A stretch of 61,588 nucleotides of DNA, taken from the NCBI GenBank assembly GCA_002403205.1, contig DHHJ01000013.1:1-61588 (forward strand), written 5' to 3'. This document shows, one piece after another, positions 8,387 through 17,424 of the stretch (position 1 is its first letter; the number at the start of each line of letters is the position of its first letter). Source of the DNA: Anaerolineaceae bacterium UBA4775 (lineage in GTDB: Bacteria; Chloroflexota; Anaerolineae; Anaerolineales; Anaerolineaceae). The notes beneath the pieces are model-generated. The model searched no databases and had not been told where the DNA came from. It worked only from the letters and a program-made list of their open reading frames with translations. Made by a program: the position numbers and the translations under genes.

Positions 8387-10828
8387 ATGATTATGGACAT
8401 CATGATGGTTTTTTATGCCCTCGCCTGGTATTTTCTGCTCCTGATCCTCGGCTGGGTTTCATTTCCATTGACTTACAGGATCTTTGCCAAGCTCCCCGAC
8501 CGCGGGTACACCCTGAGCCGGATTTTGGGTCTGCTGGTGTGGGGATTTGTCTTTTGGCTGCTGGGCAATTTGGGTGTTCTGCTCAACAACCCAGGCGGGA
8601 TCATGTTTGCCTTTATTGTCTTGGCTGGTGTGAGTGTGTGGGCAGCCTGGGGCAAGTGGGCGGAAATCTGGGATTGGGTTAAGGTGCATCGCCGGCTGAT
8701 CTTAACGACAGAAGCAGTCTTTTTAGTGAGCTTTGCCTTTATGGTGCTGGTGCGGGGTGCCGACCCAGATGCCACAGGCACCGAGAAACCGATGGAACTG
8801 GCCTTCATCAATGCGATCCTCAAATCTCCCTCGCTGCCGCCCAATGACCCCTGGCTTTCAGGGTATGCCATCTCTTATTATCATTTTGGCTATGTCCTGG
8901 CTGCGATGCTGGCGAAAATCACCCAGGTGAGCGGGGGTGTGGCTTTTAATTTGATGCTTACTGCGGTGTTTGCGATGAGCGCAACCGGGGCGTACGGTGT
9001 GCTGTACAATTTGCTGTCCGTCTCTCGCCTTTCGCCCAGAAAACGAGCCAACGACATCGCCTGGGCGTTGTTTGGACCGGTTTTTTTACTGCTGGTCAGC
9101 AATTATGAAGCGATCCTCGAGATGCTCCATCAGGCCGGAGTTGGCTGGAATCATGAAAGCGGCACCTCACGTTTCTGGCAATGGGTGAATATCGATAGCT
9201 TCCGTTTACCGCCCCTTCAACCACTGACGCCGATTCCGCAGCGATTCTGGTGGTGGTGGCAAGCCTCGCGGGTGATCCACGATATCGATTTGCAGGGTAA
9301 TGTGAGCAGCCTTTCACCTATCGATGAGTTCCCTGCCTTCTCCTTTGTGCTGGGAGACCTGCATCCACATGTGCTGGTGATACCCTTTGTGATGCTGCTG
9401 ATCGGCTTAGCCCTGGCTGTTTACCTGGGCGGGATGGAGCGTGATAGAAACCAGTCAGGAATGCGGCTGCCCTACCGGCTGGACGTATTCTTGATCAGCG
9501 GCGTTGTTTTAGGCGGGATTGCCTTCCTGAACACCTGGGACCTGCCCGTGTATTTTGTGCTCTTGGTGGGTGCGTACACCTTGCGGCAGGTCTGGCTGAA
9601 GGGCTGGGACTGGGCGCGCTTGATCGACTTGTTAGCCCTGGCGGTTCCCCTTGGAATCCTGAGTGTGGGCTTGTATGCACCGTTCTACCTCAGTTTTCAA
9701 TCGCAAGCAGGCGGTATTTTGCCCAATTTGGTCTACCCCACGCGCGGCTTTTACCTGTGGGTGATGTTTGCACCGTTATTTGTGCCCATGTTCTTGTTTT
9801 TTGGCTGGCTGTGGCGGAAAAAGGCGCATGGCGCATGGAAAATTGGGAGCGCCCTGGCGCTCGGTTTGATCGGGTTGTTGTATTTGATGTCGATCGGGTT
9901 GGGGCTGGGCCTGGCACAAACTGAAGTGGGGCAAAACCTGATTCTCTCGCAGGGCGAGTCTACCTTTGGCGGGCTGCTCATTTCTGCTTTGCTGCACCGC
10001 CTGCGGTTTGGAATCAGCATGTTGACTTTGGCACTGCTGCTGGCAGGCGGGCTGGCCTTCCTTGTGGGGCAATTTCGCACGGCAGAAAATGACCAATCTC
10101 CGCATCACCCGGCCGGGTTTGTTCTGCTGATGATCGTTTTGGGGGGTGTGATGGTGCTCGCGCCGGAATTTGTCTACCTGCGTGATGTCTTTGGGGCCAG
10201 GATGAACACGATCTTCAAGTTTTATTACCAGGCCTGGATGCTGTGGTCTTTAGCGGCCGCATTTTCTACAACCTTACTGTTGAGGGAAGGGCGCCGGGTT
10301 ACCAAGGTTGTGATCGTGTTGGTGGTGTTGTTGGGCTTGATTTACCCAACGCTGGCTTTTCCGACCAAGACGAATAATTTTCAACTGGCATCAGGTTTTA
10401 CCCTGGATGCTGGTGCGCATCTTGACCGAAATCAGCCAAATGAGGCCGCAGCGATCCGTTGGCTGGCCTCTGCACCTTTGGGGACGGTGGCTGAAGCCAT
10501 CGGGGGGCAGTATACCGGGTTTGCGCGTGTATCAACACATTCGGGTCAGCCCACGGTGCTGGGATGGCCGGGGCATGTCAACCAATGGCGCGGCGGATTC
10601 AGTGAGATGGGCACCCGTGAAATGGATATCCGGACGTTGTATGAAACCCCGCAATGGCAAACCGCCCTCGAGATCATTCAGCGCTATGCTATCGATTACA
10701 TCTACGTCGGCGGGTTAGAAATGAGCACCTATGTCGTCCTGCCTGAAAAATTTGAACAAAACCTGCAGGTGGGCTTTGAACAGGGCGGTGTGAGGATCTT
10801 TATCGTCCCAAAGACCTTGCGGCCATAA
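8387..10828 (+). CDS. DUF2298 (Chlor_Arch_YYY) multi-pass membrane protein
   Basis: 813 residues with about 15 hydrophobic segments. Hallmarks of the family found mainly in Chloroflexi and Archaea are visible: RGADPDATGTEKPM (about residue 123), ISYYHFGYV (about 160), SFVLGDLHPHV (about 315) and a late LRDVFGARMNTIFKFYYQAW segment. The overall plan resembles GT-C-fold glycosyltransferase-like membrane proteins; the reaction is not established and I do not assign one. Two in-frame ATGs occur at the start; the first is used here. Gene order with gltX on the same strand (147-base gap with short GC hairpins but no T-tract) does not suggest a shared function. Confidence 0.9.
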   Translation: MIMDIMMVFYALAWYFLLLILGWVSFPLTYRIFAKLPDRGYTLSRILGLLVWGFVFWLLGNLGVLLNNPGGIMFAFIVLAGVSVWAAWGKWAEIWDWVKVHRRLILTTEAVFLVSFAFMVLVRGADPDATGTEKPMELAFINAILKSPSLPPNDPWLSGYAISYYHFGYVLAAMLAKITQVSGGVAFNLMLTAVFAMSATGAYGVLYNLLSVSRLSPRKRANDIAWALFGPVFLLLVSNYEAILEMLHQAGVGWNHESGTSRFWQWVNIDSFRLPPLQPLTPIPQRFWWWWQASRVIHDIDLQGNVSSLSPIDEFPAFSFVLGDLHPHVLVIPFVMLLIGLALAVYLGGMERDRNQSGMRLPYRLDVFLISGVVLGGIAFLNTWDLPVYFVLLVGAYTLRQVWLKGWDWARLIDLLALAVPLGILSVGLYAPFYLSFQSQAGGILPNLVYPTRGFYLWVMFAPLFVPMFLFFGWLWRKKAHGAWKIGSALALGLIGLLYLMSIGLGLGLAQTEVGQNLILSQGESTFGGLLISALLHRLRFGISMLTLALLLAGGLAFLVGQFRTAENDQSPHHPAGFVLLMIVLGGVMVLAPEFVYLRDVFGARMNTIFKFYYQAWMLWSLAAAFSTTLLLREGRRVTKVVIVLVVLLGLIYPTLAFPTKTNNFQLASGFTLDAGAHLDRNQPNEAAAIRWLASAPLGTVAEAIGGQYTGFARVSTHSGQPTVLGWPGHVNQWRGGFSEMGTREMDIRTLYETPQWQTALEIIQRYAIDYIYVGGLEMSTYVVLPEKFEQNLQVGFEQGGVRIFIVPKTLRP

Positions 10829-10975
10829 GCCCGGGGTAAAACAGTCCCCAGGCTGCCAGTCCGGCAGGTTGCACTCCTGCGGGCCAACATGGCGGCAAAC
10901 TTCAACCGGATTTATGTTCGACCCCGCCATTATATGGTACGATTTTGAAGATTAAAGAACGAAAGGATCATCACC

Positions 10976-12403
10976 ATGGTGCGAACACGATTTGCCCCCA
11001 GCCCAACCGGATATATGCACATAGGCAACCTGAGAACGGCCTTGTATGCCTACCTGACCGCACGCCGGCATGGCGGCACTTTTATCCTGCGGATTGAAGA
11101 TACCGACCAGCAGCGCAACGTCCCTGAAGCGCTGGCGGCCATCTATACAGGCCTTGAGCTGGCAGGCCTGGCCTATGATGAAGGACCTGATAAGGATGGC
11201 GGTTATGGTCCCTACGTACAATCTCAACGGTTGCCGATCTACACGGCACATGCCGAACAGCTGATTGAATCGGGCGGCGCCTTCCGCTGCTTTTGCAGCA
11301 GGGACGACCACGACCAGGGGGAGGGGGCGCCCACCCGGCGGGATCCCTGCCGATTATTGACCGCTGAGGAGGTCAGCGCCAAGTTGGAGGCCGGTGAATC
11401 CTGTGTTATCCGCCAGAAAATCCCTGAATCGGGGAGCACGACCTTCGAGGACCGGGTGTATGGAAAGATCACCATTGATAATTCGCAGCTTGACGACCAG
11501 GTGCTGCTTAAATCTGATGGGTTCCCAACCTACAACTTTGCCAATGTGGTCGATGACCACTTGATGGCCATCACCCATGTGATGCGCGGCCAGGAGTACC
11601 TCTCGTCCACGCCTAAATACAACCTGTTGTACGAGAGTTTCGGATGGCCAATCCCGGAATATGTGCATCTGCCCTTGATCATCAAATCGGATGGGAGCAA
11701 GTTCAGCAAACGCCTGGGCGACCCGTCCTTCGAGGACCTGGTGGATATGGGATACCTGCCTGAAGCGATTGTGAATTATATTGCGCTACTTGGATGGAGC
11801 CCGGGGAACGACCAGGAATTCTTTACCCTTGCGGAGCTGGAAGGGGTGTTCAGCATTGACCGGATCAATAAATCCAGTGCAGCATTTTCGTTTGATAAGC
11901 TAACCTGGATCAATGGCGAACACATCCGCGCGCTGTCCTTGGACGCCTTTCATGCACTGGCACAGGCCTATTACCCTGAGGAACTGGCCTGCTGCGATTT
12001 GCGCAAGATCAGCGAGCTGATGCAGGTGCGGACAGAAAAGTTGACCGATATCCCGCAGATGGTGGCCTTTTTTGCCGAGGTGCCTGAATACGATGTGGAG
12101 ATGTATACCCACGATAAATCGAAAACAGACCCTGAGATCAGCCTGGAGGTATTAAAGGCCGTCAAACCCGTCTTGGCTGAACTTGAACCCTGGGATAATG
12201 ACAACCTGTACCAGACCCTCAAGGCCTTCGGAAAGGCGCATGGATACAAAGTCGGCACCGTGATGTGGCCGATCCGGACCGCACTTTCTGGTGTCCCCGT
12301 CACACCGGGGGGCGCAACTGCCCTGGCGGAGATCCTGGGCAGGGCGGAGAGCCTGCGCCGGATTGAGGACGGGATCGATAAACTGGCGCGCGCTTTGAGC
12401 TGA
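10976..12403 (+). CDS. gltX: Glutamyl-tRNA synthetase
   Basis: Class I aminoacyl-tRNA synthetase that charges tRNA-Glu (and, if nondiscriminating, tRNA-Gln as the precursor for amidation). The HIGH signature reads HIGN at residues 15-18 and the KMSKS loop reads KFSKR at 242-246, both common variants in GltX. The catalytic domain (1-320) is followed by the helical anticodon-binding region. Length 475 is normal. ATG at 10976 follows AAAGGAT with 8-base spacing. The 3' end faces the next, convergent gene across only 19 bases with no terminator hairpin that I can see. Confidence 0.97.
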   Translation: MVRTRFAPSPTGYMHIGNLRTALYAYLTARRHGGTFILRIEDTDQQRNVPEALAAIYTGLELAGLAYDEGPDKDGGYGPYVQSQRLPIYTAHAEQLIESGGAFRCFCSRDDHDQGEGAPTRRDPCRLLTAEEVSAKLEAGESCVIRQKIPESGSTTFEDRVYGKITIDNSQLDDQVLLKSDGFPTYNFANVVDDHLMAITHVMRGQEYLSSTPKYNLLYESFGWPIPEYVHLPLIIKSDGSKFSKRLGDPSFEDLVDMGYLPEAIVNYIALLGWSPGNDQEFFTLAELEGVFSIDRINKSSAAFSFDKLTWINGEHIRALSLDAFHALAQAYYPEELACCDLRKISELMQVRTEKLTDIPQMVAFFAEVPEYDVEMYTHDKSKTDPEISLEVLKAVKPVLAELEPWDNDNLYQTLKAFGKAHGYKVGTVMWPIRTALSGVPVTPGGATALAEILGRAESLRRIEDGIDKLARALS

Positions 12404-12422
12404 AACCAGGGGATTGCGGTCC

Positions 12423-13469
12423 TTATACGCTTGATCGCAGGTAGGGATCGAAGACGCTCCTGACAAAATCCAAATTAATGTACAGGGCAAACCGCTGAAA
12501 TGTGTCCGGATTCTTGAGGACATGTTCGTTTTGCTGGTATTTGACCCAGGACATGGCACACCACGAGATCGCCCGCAGACAGCTAAAGGGGTCACGCAAG
12601 CGGGTGCGCTCCTCGATGGTATCCCTCAGGTGCGGGTCGCGCAGGGCTGATTTGTAGGCCTCCATCATGCCCTGTTGATCCTGGGGGGACATGCGGTAAC
12701 TGGTTTTCCACAGGGTGGTGGTGGGAACACGGAAATGGGACAGGTCTTGCGATGGGTCTCCCCATTGCGCCCGCTCCCAATCCACCAGGTGAATGGTTTT
12801 GGCGCGGCGGTTGACGATCCAGTTGGTGTTATTCACTTCAGTGTTCACGATGCAATGCCAGGGGTCTGCAAGATAGTATTTTTCGTGGTGGCGTGCCTCA
12901 TCCGCCCAGGCGCGCACTTCTTCAAAGTAAGCACTCAGGTTGGGGTCGGCCAGGTCTGATGTCAGGTAGGTATCCAGGGCTTTGGTGCAGCGTTCAAAGG
13001 TCCTGGTCAGGGAGTTCTTTTCCTCAATCAGGTGCACCTGGTGGGCTGGGACCTTTAACTGGTGATATTTAGCAAACAATCGGGCTGAATCAATCAGGTC
13101 TCTGCGGTAGTCCAGAGATTCGCCGGGCAGGTAAGACATGCCCAGGATGCCAAAGGGCAGGTGCTGAAGGCTGTTATCAAGAAAATAGGGCACCGGGCTT
13201 GAGCCGGCTGGTTCAAGCAGTTGGAGCGTCTTGTATTCATAAGCGATCTGGTCCTGAACGGTCAGGCCGATCCCAGAACCGGTATTGATGCGTAAAACCC
13301 AGGCGTTTTTTCCCTGCTTCACCAGGAAATTCATATTGTATTCGCCCTGGGCCAGGGGGGAGATGGTGAAGTCCCCATCGGGTTGCCATCCCGGCACGTT
13401 GTTCGGCTGCACCTGCAGGAGATATTCTCTTGCCCTGGGCAAAAAGGTATGGATGGACAGGTCTGCCAT
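12423..13469 (-). CDS. Aminoglycoside-phosphotransferase/choline-kinase-like protein
   Basis: About 348 residues with the APH fold: an N-lobe with a nucleotide-binding region (LAQGEYNMNFLV, about 38-50), the lysine-equivalent strand region WVLRINTGSG, and a C-lobe whose metal-binding motif is VDWERAQWGDPSQDLSHF (the Asp of the DFG-like site is kept). The catalytic-loop motif, normally HGDxxxxN, reads NTEVNNTN, so the usual catalytic Asp is Glu. Such proteins phosphorylate small hydroxylated molecules such as choline, homoserine or aminoglycosides; the substrate cannot be read from sequence and resistance should not be assumed. ATG at 13469 is preferred over GTG at 13475 because GGGGAG lies 5 bases upstream. 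Confidence 0.72.
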   Translation of the reverse strand: MADLSIHTFLPRAREYLLQVQPNNVPGWQPDGDFTISPLAQGEYNMNFLVKQGKNAWVLRINTGSGIGLTVQDQIAYEYKTLQLLEPAGSSPVPYFLDNSLQHLPFGILGMSYLPGESLDYRRDLIDSARLFAKYHQLKVPAHQVHLIEEKNSLTRTFERCTKALDTYLTSDLADPNLSAYFEEVRAWADEARHHEKYYLADPWHCIVNTEVNNTNWIVNRRAKTIHLVDWERAQWGDPSQDLSHFRVPTTTLWKTSYRMSPQDQQGMMEAYKSALRDPHLRDTIEERTRLRDPFSCLRAISWCAMSWVKYQQNEHVLKNPDTFQRFALYINLDFVRSVFDPYLRSSV

Positions 13470-13564
13470 GGTCACTCCCCTGTGGTGAGTGGTTTAGATA
13501 GGTTGATTATATCAAGCTAACCCGGAAGAATCGGCAAACAGATTGGTGGGAAGCGGTGGGAGGT

Positions 13565-13894
13565 TTATCTGGTTGGGGGTTTGTGCAGCCCATCAACGAG
13601 ATGCAGGATGGCCAGGCGGGGGTGGTGAAGGAGCATGCGCGGTCCGGCAAAGCGCATCACCTGGCGGATTTGTTCGCGCCGGTCGGCCTGGTAGCAATGG
13701 ATGGGGCACTTGGCACAGGTGGGCTTGTCTGCCCCATAGGGACAGCGCTCGATGCGGCGGTGGGCATAAGCCGCCAGATCCAGGCAATCGAGGCACAGGC
13801 TGGTGTGGTAGGGCTTGTGATGAGCGTGGCAGTAGAGCGTGATCATCTTGCTGACGGTCTTCTGCGCACGGTGCAGACGGTTATCGATCATCAT
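13565..13894 (-). CDS. ygbA: YgbA family protein (nitrous oxide-stimulated promoter family)
   Basis: 109 residues that follow E. coli YgbA closely over the core: an N-terminal TVSKMITLYCHAHH, a C-x2-C segment, RRIERCPYG, KPTCAKCPIHCY and VMRFAGPRMLLHHP. Six or more Cys with His residues suggest a metal-binding or redox fold. In E. coli the gene is induced by nitric oxide; the molecular function remains unclear. It overlaps the end of the upstream methyltransferase gene by 14 bases, so translation is probably coupled. Another possible NO/O2-related cluster lies at 29-31 kb, but no shared operator was found. Confidence 0.9.
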   Translation of the reverse strand: MMIDNRLHRAQKTVSKMITLYCHAHHKPYHTSLCLDCLDLAAYAHRRIERCPYGADKPTCAKCPIHCYQADRREQIRQVMRFAGPRMLLHHPRLAILHLVDGLHKPPTR

Positions 13895-14498
13895 TTCCTT
13901 GACTGTGGGGTTGTTCTATAAGGGTTTTCTGGACCCACTTGTGTGGTTTTTGTACCAGGATCTCATTATCACCAATGATCTCAACACAGAGGCGGTCTCG
14001 CTGGGCTAGAAAAGAAAAGGTCTGCCGGCTGAAGAAGGAGACATGGGTGAGGTCGTTGATGTAGTGCCAGGTTGGAAATTCATCCAACGGCAGATGAAAA
14101 AGGGTCATGACTCCCAGCCAGCCGGCCGGTGTGACCAGACTCACCAAAAGGTTCCACTCACGATGGGGGGTAAAGAAGTGTTCAAAGGTTTCGGTGCAGG
14201 TGACAAAATCGTAGGTTTCCTCAAGGATGTGTGGGTTTGGGGCATAATAGTGGTCGTACACCCGCATGGTGTAGCCTTGTTTTGTCAGCATGATGGCAAG
14301 GGTAGGACCTGGGCCGCTGCCACAATTCAATCCTCTGAGTGGTGGCGGTCCCAACCGGGTCAGCAGAGGTAGGGCAAGCGTATCGAGGAAATTGCGGTAG
14401 TTGGGGTCAGCGGGGTTGTTTTCGTGCAGGTCGTAGCGGAGTTTCTCATCGTGAGGGTCAAGGCGGGCGCTGCGTTCGACACAGATCAGGTCGCACAC
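13881..14498 (-). CDS. Class I SAM-dependent methyltransferase (5' end frameshifted)
   Basis: This frame gives 205 residues holding the Rossmann core: LNCGSGPGPTLAIML (SAM-binding glycine loop), YDHYYAPN, a YDFVTCTETFEHF motif II-like stretch, and the WHYINDLTHVSFFSRQTF segment typical of zinc-ribbon methyltransferases of this group. The frame opens with GTG within the CPVCDL part of the zinc ribbon, not at a real start. The first half of the ribbon is found in another frame just upstream (see the next entry). Either the gene is disrupted or one base is missing from the assembly. The substrate is unknown. Its 3' end overlaps the YgbA-family gene by 14 bases. Confidence 0.75.
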   Translation of the reverse strand: MCDLICVERSARLDPHDEKLRYDLHENNPADPNYRNFLDTLALPLLTRLGPPPLRGLNCGSGPGPTLAIMLTKQGYTMRVYDHYYAPNPHILEETYDFVTCTETFEHFFTPHREWNLLVSLVTPAGWLGVMTLFHLPLDEFPTWHYINDLTHVSFFSRQTFSFLAQRDRLCVEIIGDNEILVQKPHKWVQKTLIEQPHSQGNDDR

Positions 14499-14581
14499 CG
14501 GGCAGTGAAAATAGGGCGGTCGGCATCCGTGTGGATTTTTGTGGTTTCAGGGCAAAAGCACAGTGGGCAGATGGGCGTCAT
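14499..14581 (-). pseudogene. Out-of-frame 5' end of the methyltransferase gene
   Basis: From ATG at 14581 this strand reads MTPICPLCFCPETTKIH and continues to an Asp-Arg-Pro, giving the first CxxC knuckle of a zinc ribbon. The second knuckle (HCPVC) is in the frame of the downstream gene. The shift lies in or near the CCC run at 14514-14516; one extra base there would join both halves into one protein of about 233 residues. Confidence 0.7.
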
Positions 14582-14666
14582 AGCGATTTGGTGTTGAATG
14601 CAGTAACGAATAAACAACCTGGCTGATTGTACCGGGTCAGCGGAGAAGGGGGGAGTACTCAACAGG

Positions 14667-15308
14667 TTATTGGATGCGTCGAATCAGCACCAGAGGGTTG
14701 GGGCCGATCCCGGGTAGCCAGAAGCGCCAGGCACGCCGGAAATCCTCATCGCGCATCCAGAACAGATGGGGAGTATTGTCCATCCAGGGGTTGATGAACC
14801 CCCAGGGGGTGGCAAACTGGCTGCCGGCCGTGTGATGGAGGTCATACGCCGCCAAAATCATGCTGTGTCCGCCAGGGGAGCGGGTGGCGTTGAAATTTTG
14901 AGCGGTCTCCCCCAAATAGATGGGCGGTGCCTGGCGCCAGGGCCAGATGATGGAAATAATGGGTACTGTTGTCTGGTCGGCCAATACCTCGGGCAGTGCC
15001 TCAGGATGAGCGCGCTGGTAGGATGCGGTGATCGGCAGGCCGCGTGTGCGGGCCAAATAGCGGGCGATGCGCACCTGCATGCGTGGTGTGACGGCCCAAT
15101 CAGGAGCGACCCGCATGAAACGCCCGCGCCACCATAAGCGGTTGATCTCGTCCGATAAAGCCATCGGGCTGATGGCGGTGTTGAGCAGAAGGCGTAAACT
15201 GGCGTTGATGACGTGAAAACTGCAGGTGTTACCCACCTGACGGGTTTGATAGCCCGCCAAATCGGGCAGGGTTTTGCCGTGTAAGGTTGTTGGTAAACTG
15301 TTCATCAC
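14667..15308 (-). CDS. Papain/C39-like cysteine-peptidase-fold protein
   Basis: 213 residues. The N-terminal QVGNTCSFHVINASLRL (about residues 22-40) resembles the Q...C active-site helix of papain-like and C39-like peptidases. A later PGGHSMILAAYD (about 145) supplies the His, and WGFINPWMDN supplies an Asn/Asp in the expected order. I infer a cysteine peptidase or related amidase/transpeptidase fold; no signal peptide is visible, so a cytoplasmic role is likely. The gene begins directly after the stop of the MFS transporter (GTG at 15308 or ATG at 15305), so the two are probably co-translated. No bacteriocin precursor or ABC exporter is nearby, which argues against a classical C39 exporter role. 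Confidence 0.55.
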   Translation of the reverse strand: MMNSLPTTLHGKTLPDLAGYQTRQVGNTCSFHVINASLRLLLNTAISPMALSDEINRLWWRGRFMRVAPDWAVTPRMQVRIARYLARTRGLPITASYQRAHPEALPEVLADQTTVPIISIIWPWRQAPPIYLGETAQNFNATRSPGGHSMILAAYDLHHTAGSQFATPWGFINPWMDNTPHLFWMRDEDFRRAWRFWLPGIGPNPLVLIRRIQ

Positions 15309-16610
15309 TCACTGATTCTTGCTGGGTTTTCGGACGAATAACCCGACCACGCCAAATAAGATACTAATGGCTGCAAATGTCCATAGCACAGGGTGGTAGC
15401 TGCCAAACCTGTCAAACACAAACCCAAAGGGGAGCGGCCCCAAAGCAGCGCCAATCACCATCATGGCTGAAGTAAACCCATAAATGCTCCCCAGGTGTTG
15501 GCGACCATAGAAGGCAGGCCACACCACGGTACCCAATGCGCGGGGGATGCCGCTGGCGATCCCGAGAATGATCCCGAAGATGATCACTGTGAGGGAGTTG
15601 TGGATCCCCAGAACGACGATCAATGTGACGGCTTGAAAGAATTGCCCGGCAGCCAGGAGGTATTGCAGCGGGATATGATCTGAGAGATAACCGCTCAGGA
15701 AATTTGCTCCTGCTGCGGTGATCGCAATGGGCAGGAACACCGTTGCTGCCATGGAAGGGTCAATCCCCTGGCTGGCAAAAATACTGACGAGATGAAAGGT
15801 CAACCCGGTCACCAGCAGCGTGAACAGTGACAGGCTGATACTGACAATCCAAAACACGGGCGTGTGAAGGGCTTCTTTGAGGGTCCAGTTTTCCTCTATA
15901 TCGTCATTATTTATGATGGAAGGGTTAGAATCTTCTCCACTTTTGCTGTTTTGAATGCCATCAGGCAGCAATTCGTAATCTTCGGGGCGATTGCGAAAGA
16001 AGATCAAACCAATGGGCGCCATGATGACCAAGATACCCATGCCGAGAATGATGTAAGCCACGCGCCAATCAAAGATTGAAATTAACCAATGGACCAGGTT
16101 CGGAAAGCCGCCCATCCCCAGCAATGACATCAGCAGACCGGAAATACCCATGATCATGCCGCGCTTACGTGACCACCATTGATTGATGACGGTTTGGCTG
16201 ACGAGCCCCAGGCTGCCCTGGCCTAACATCCGCACCAGGAGAAAGCCCAAACCGACCATGAAGGCGTTCTGGACAAACCCCATGTAAATGCATGCTAAAC
16301 CGAACAGGACGGAAATGATGGTGACCATTTTCCTGGCCCCGTGGCGATCCGTCAATTTGCCCCAAAAAGGGAGAGAAAAACCACCCACCAGGGTCCCAAA
16401 AGCGTACAGGGAACTGATCAGGGTACGACTGATGGCCAGATCATTGATGAGATGGTCGATAAAAATCGATTCGGTGTAGGTTTGCCCGGGGCTGGTCATG
16501 ATCATACCCAGGGTGCCTGCTGCCATGATGACCCAGCCATAATAAATGGGGAAGTCTCGCACGAAAGAGATGCGTTTGTTTTCGGTTTGTGAGTTGGATT
16601 GCGGGTTCAA
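15309..16610 (-). CDS. MFS transporter, oxalate/formate- and monocarboxylate-antiporter-like
   Basis: About 433 residues with 12 hydrophobic segments split by a charged central loop (about 195-225). YYGWVIMAAGTLGMIMTSPGQT at the first membrane helix and the GKLTDRHGARKM loop between helices 2 and 3 (MFS signature) are typical of the OFA/MCT branch. The likely role is secondary transport of small organic anions; the substrate is unknown. I chose TTG at 16610 because GAGGAA lies 7 bases upstream; TTG at 16625 is also open, and there is no ATG in this part. It is joined without a gap to the peptidase-like gene. Confidence 0.83.
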   Translation of the reverse strand: MNPQSNSQTENKRISFVRDFPIYYGWVIMAAGTLGMIMTSPGQTYTESIFIDHLINDLAISRTLISSLYAFGTLVGGFSLPFWGKLTDRHGARKMVTIISVLFGLACIYMGFVQNAFMVGLGFLLVRMLGQGSLGLVSQTVINQWWSRKRGMIMGISGLLMSLLGMGGFPNLVHWLISIFDWRVAYIILGMGILVIMAPIGLIFFRNRPEDYELLPDGIQNSKSGEDSNPSIINNDDIEENWTLKEALHTPVFWIVSISLSLFTLLVTGLTFHLVSIFASQGIDPSMAATVFLPIAITAAGANFLSGYLSDHIPLQYLLAAGQFFQAVTLIVVLGIHNSLTVIIFGIILGIASGIPRALGTVVWPAFYGRQHLGSIYGFTSAMMVIGAALGPLPFGFVFDRFGSYHPVLWTFAAISILFGVVGLFVRKPSKNQ

Positions 16611-16733
16611 TGATAATTTCCTCAATGTGTACAGATTGTAACATGCTCGCAGGCGAGGTGATGGCGAGAATTGCCAGGTGTTTCCGGATTGGAAGAGTTA
16701 GTTTTTGATGGATCCCATCTGCCTGGGTTATGC

Positions 16734-17369
16734 TTAATCCTGGGTCACCAGCTTGCCCTGGACTTCATCAAGCAGGTGTTTTCCCTCCAGTGACGACCAT
16801 AAAAAGGCTTCGCCGTCAAAGCCGGCAATTTCGTCGAAGGTGTATACACCTGCGGCCAGGTCTTGCGTGATGCGCACCAACCAGGCTGCAAGGCTGGCAG
16901 CGACCAGAGGCCGTTCTGGACGGCCGTGCAGGTAGAGCAGCACCTGACCGGACCTTTCTGGCTCTGGCGGATCGGTATCCAGGCAGAAATAATCGCCCCG
17001 GTCATTGCTGACCACCGGGATCCAGCCGGGATGCCACCAGGCTGCCCTCAGATAGGGGGAAGGCAGGGGGGAACCTTCGGAAAACGCGCCTTTTGCAGCC
17101 AGGGAATTGAGCCAACCCCATGCTGCCTGGATTTCTGCAATGGGCATGAAGCGCCAGTTGCCGATTGCCCCGGCGGATGCGCGCCCTTCGCCATTGGCAG
17201 CCAAAAGGAGGTCGCGCAGGTCATCGGGGAGGGTCAACCCGCTTTTAACAGCGAAATTGTCCAGCGCTGCCGGGTTGGCCGGGGGCCGAAAGGACACACC
17301 GGATGTATGCCCTGCCATCCAGGTGCGGAGCGTGGTGAAAGAAGCGGTCACAGGCGGGTATTCGGGCAT
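16734..17369 (-). CDS. SMI1/KNR4 family protein
   Basis: 211 residues. After a variable N-terminus the SUKH-type core is visible: LPDDLRDLLLAANGEG (about 50-65), then a long middle and WIPVVSNDRGDYFCLDTDPP (about 115-135), the most conserved family segment. Family members occur as immunity proteins of toxin systems and as general binding domains. No toxin gene, Rhs or polymorphic-toxin repeat lies nearby, so a toxin-immunity role is not supported here. ATG at 17369 has AAGGAG 5 bases upstream, a clear start. The gene stands alone between the MFS and YgiQ genes. Confidence 0.82.
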   Translation of the reverse strand: MPEYPPVTASFTTLRTWMAGHTSGVSFRPPANPAALDNFAVKSGLTLPDDLRDLLLAANGEGRASAGAIGNWRFMPIAEIQAAWGWLNSLAAKGAFSEGSPLPSPYLRAAWWHPGWIPVVSNDRGDYFCLDTDPPEPERSGQVLLYLHGRPERPLVAASLAAWLVRITQDLAAGVYTFDEIAGFDGEAFLWSSLEGKHLLDEVQGKLVTQD

Positions 17370-17424
17370 GGAGTCTCCTTAAATGGGTGGGTATACCGGT
17401 GATGTGCATAACCTAATGAGGCTA

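Noticed and set aside
16734..17369. SMI1/KNR4 protein as a toxin-immunity gene
   Set aside because: No toxin, Rhs, WapA or secretion-related gene is nearby.
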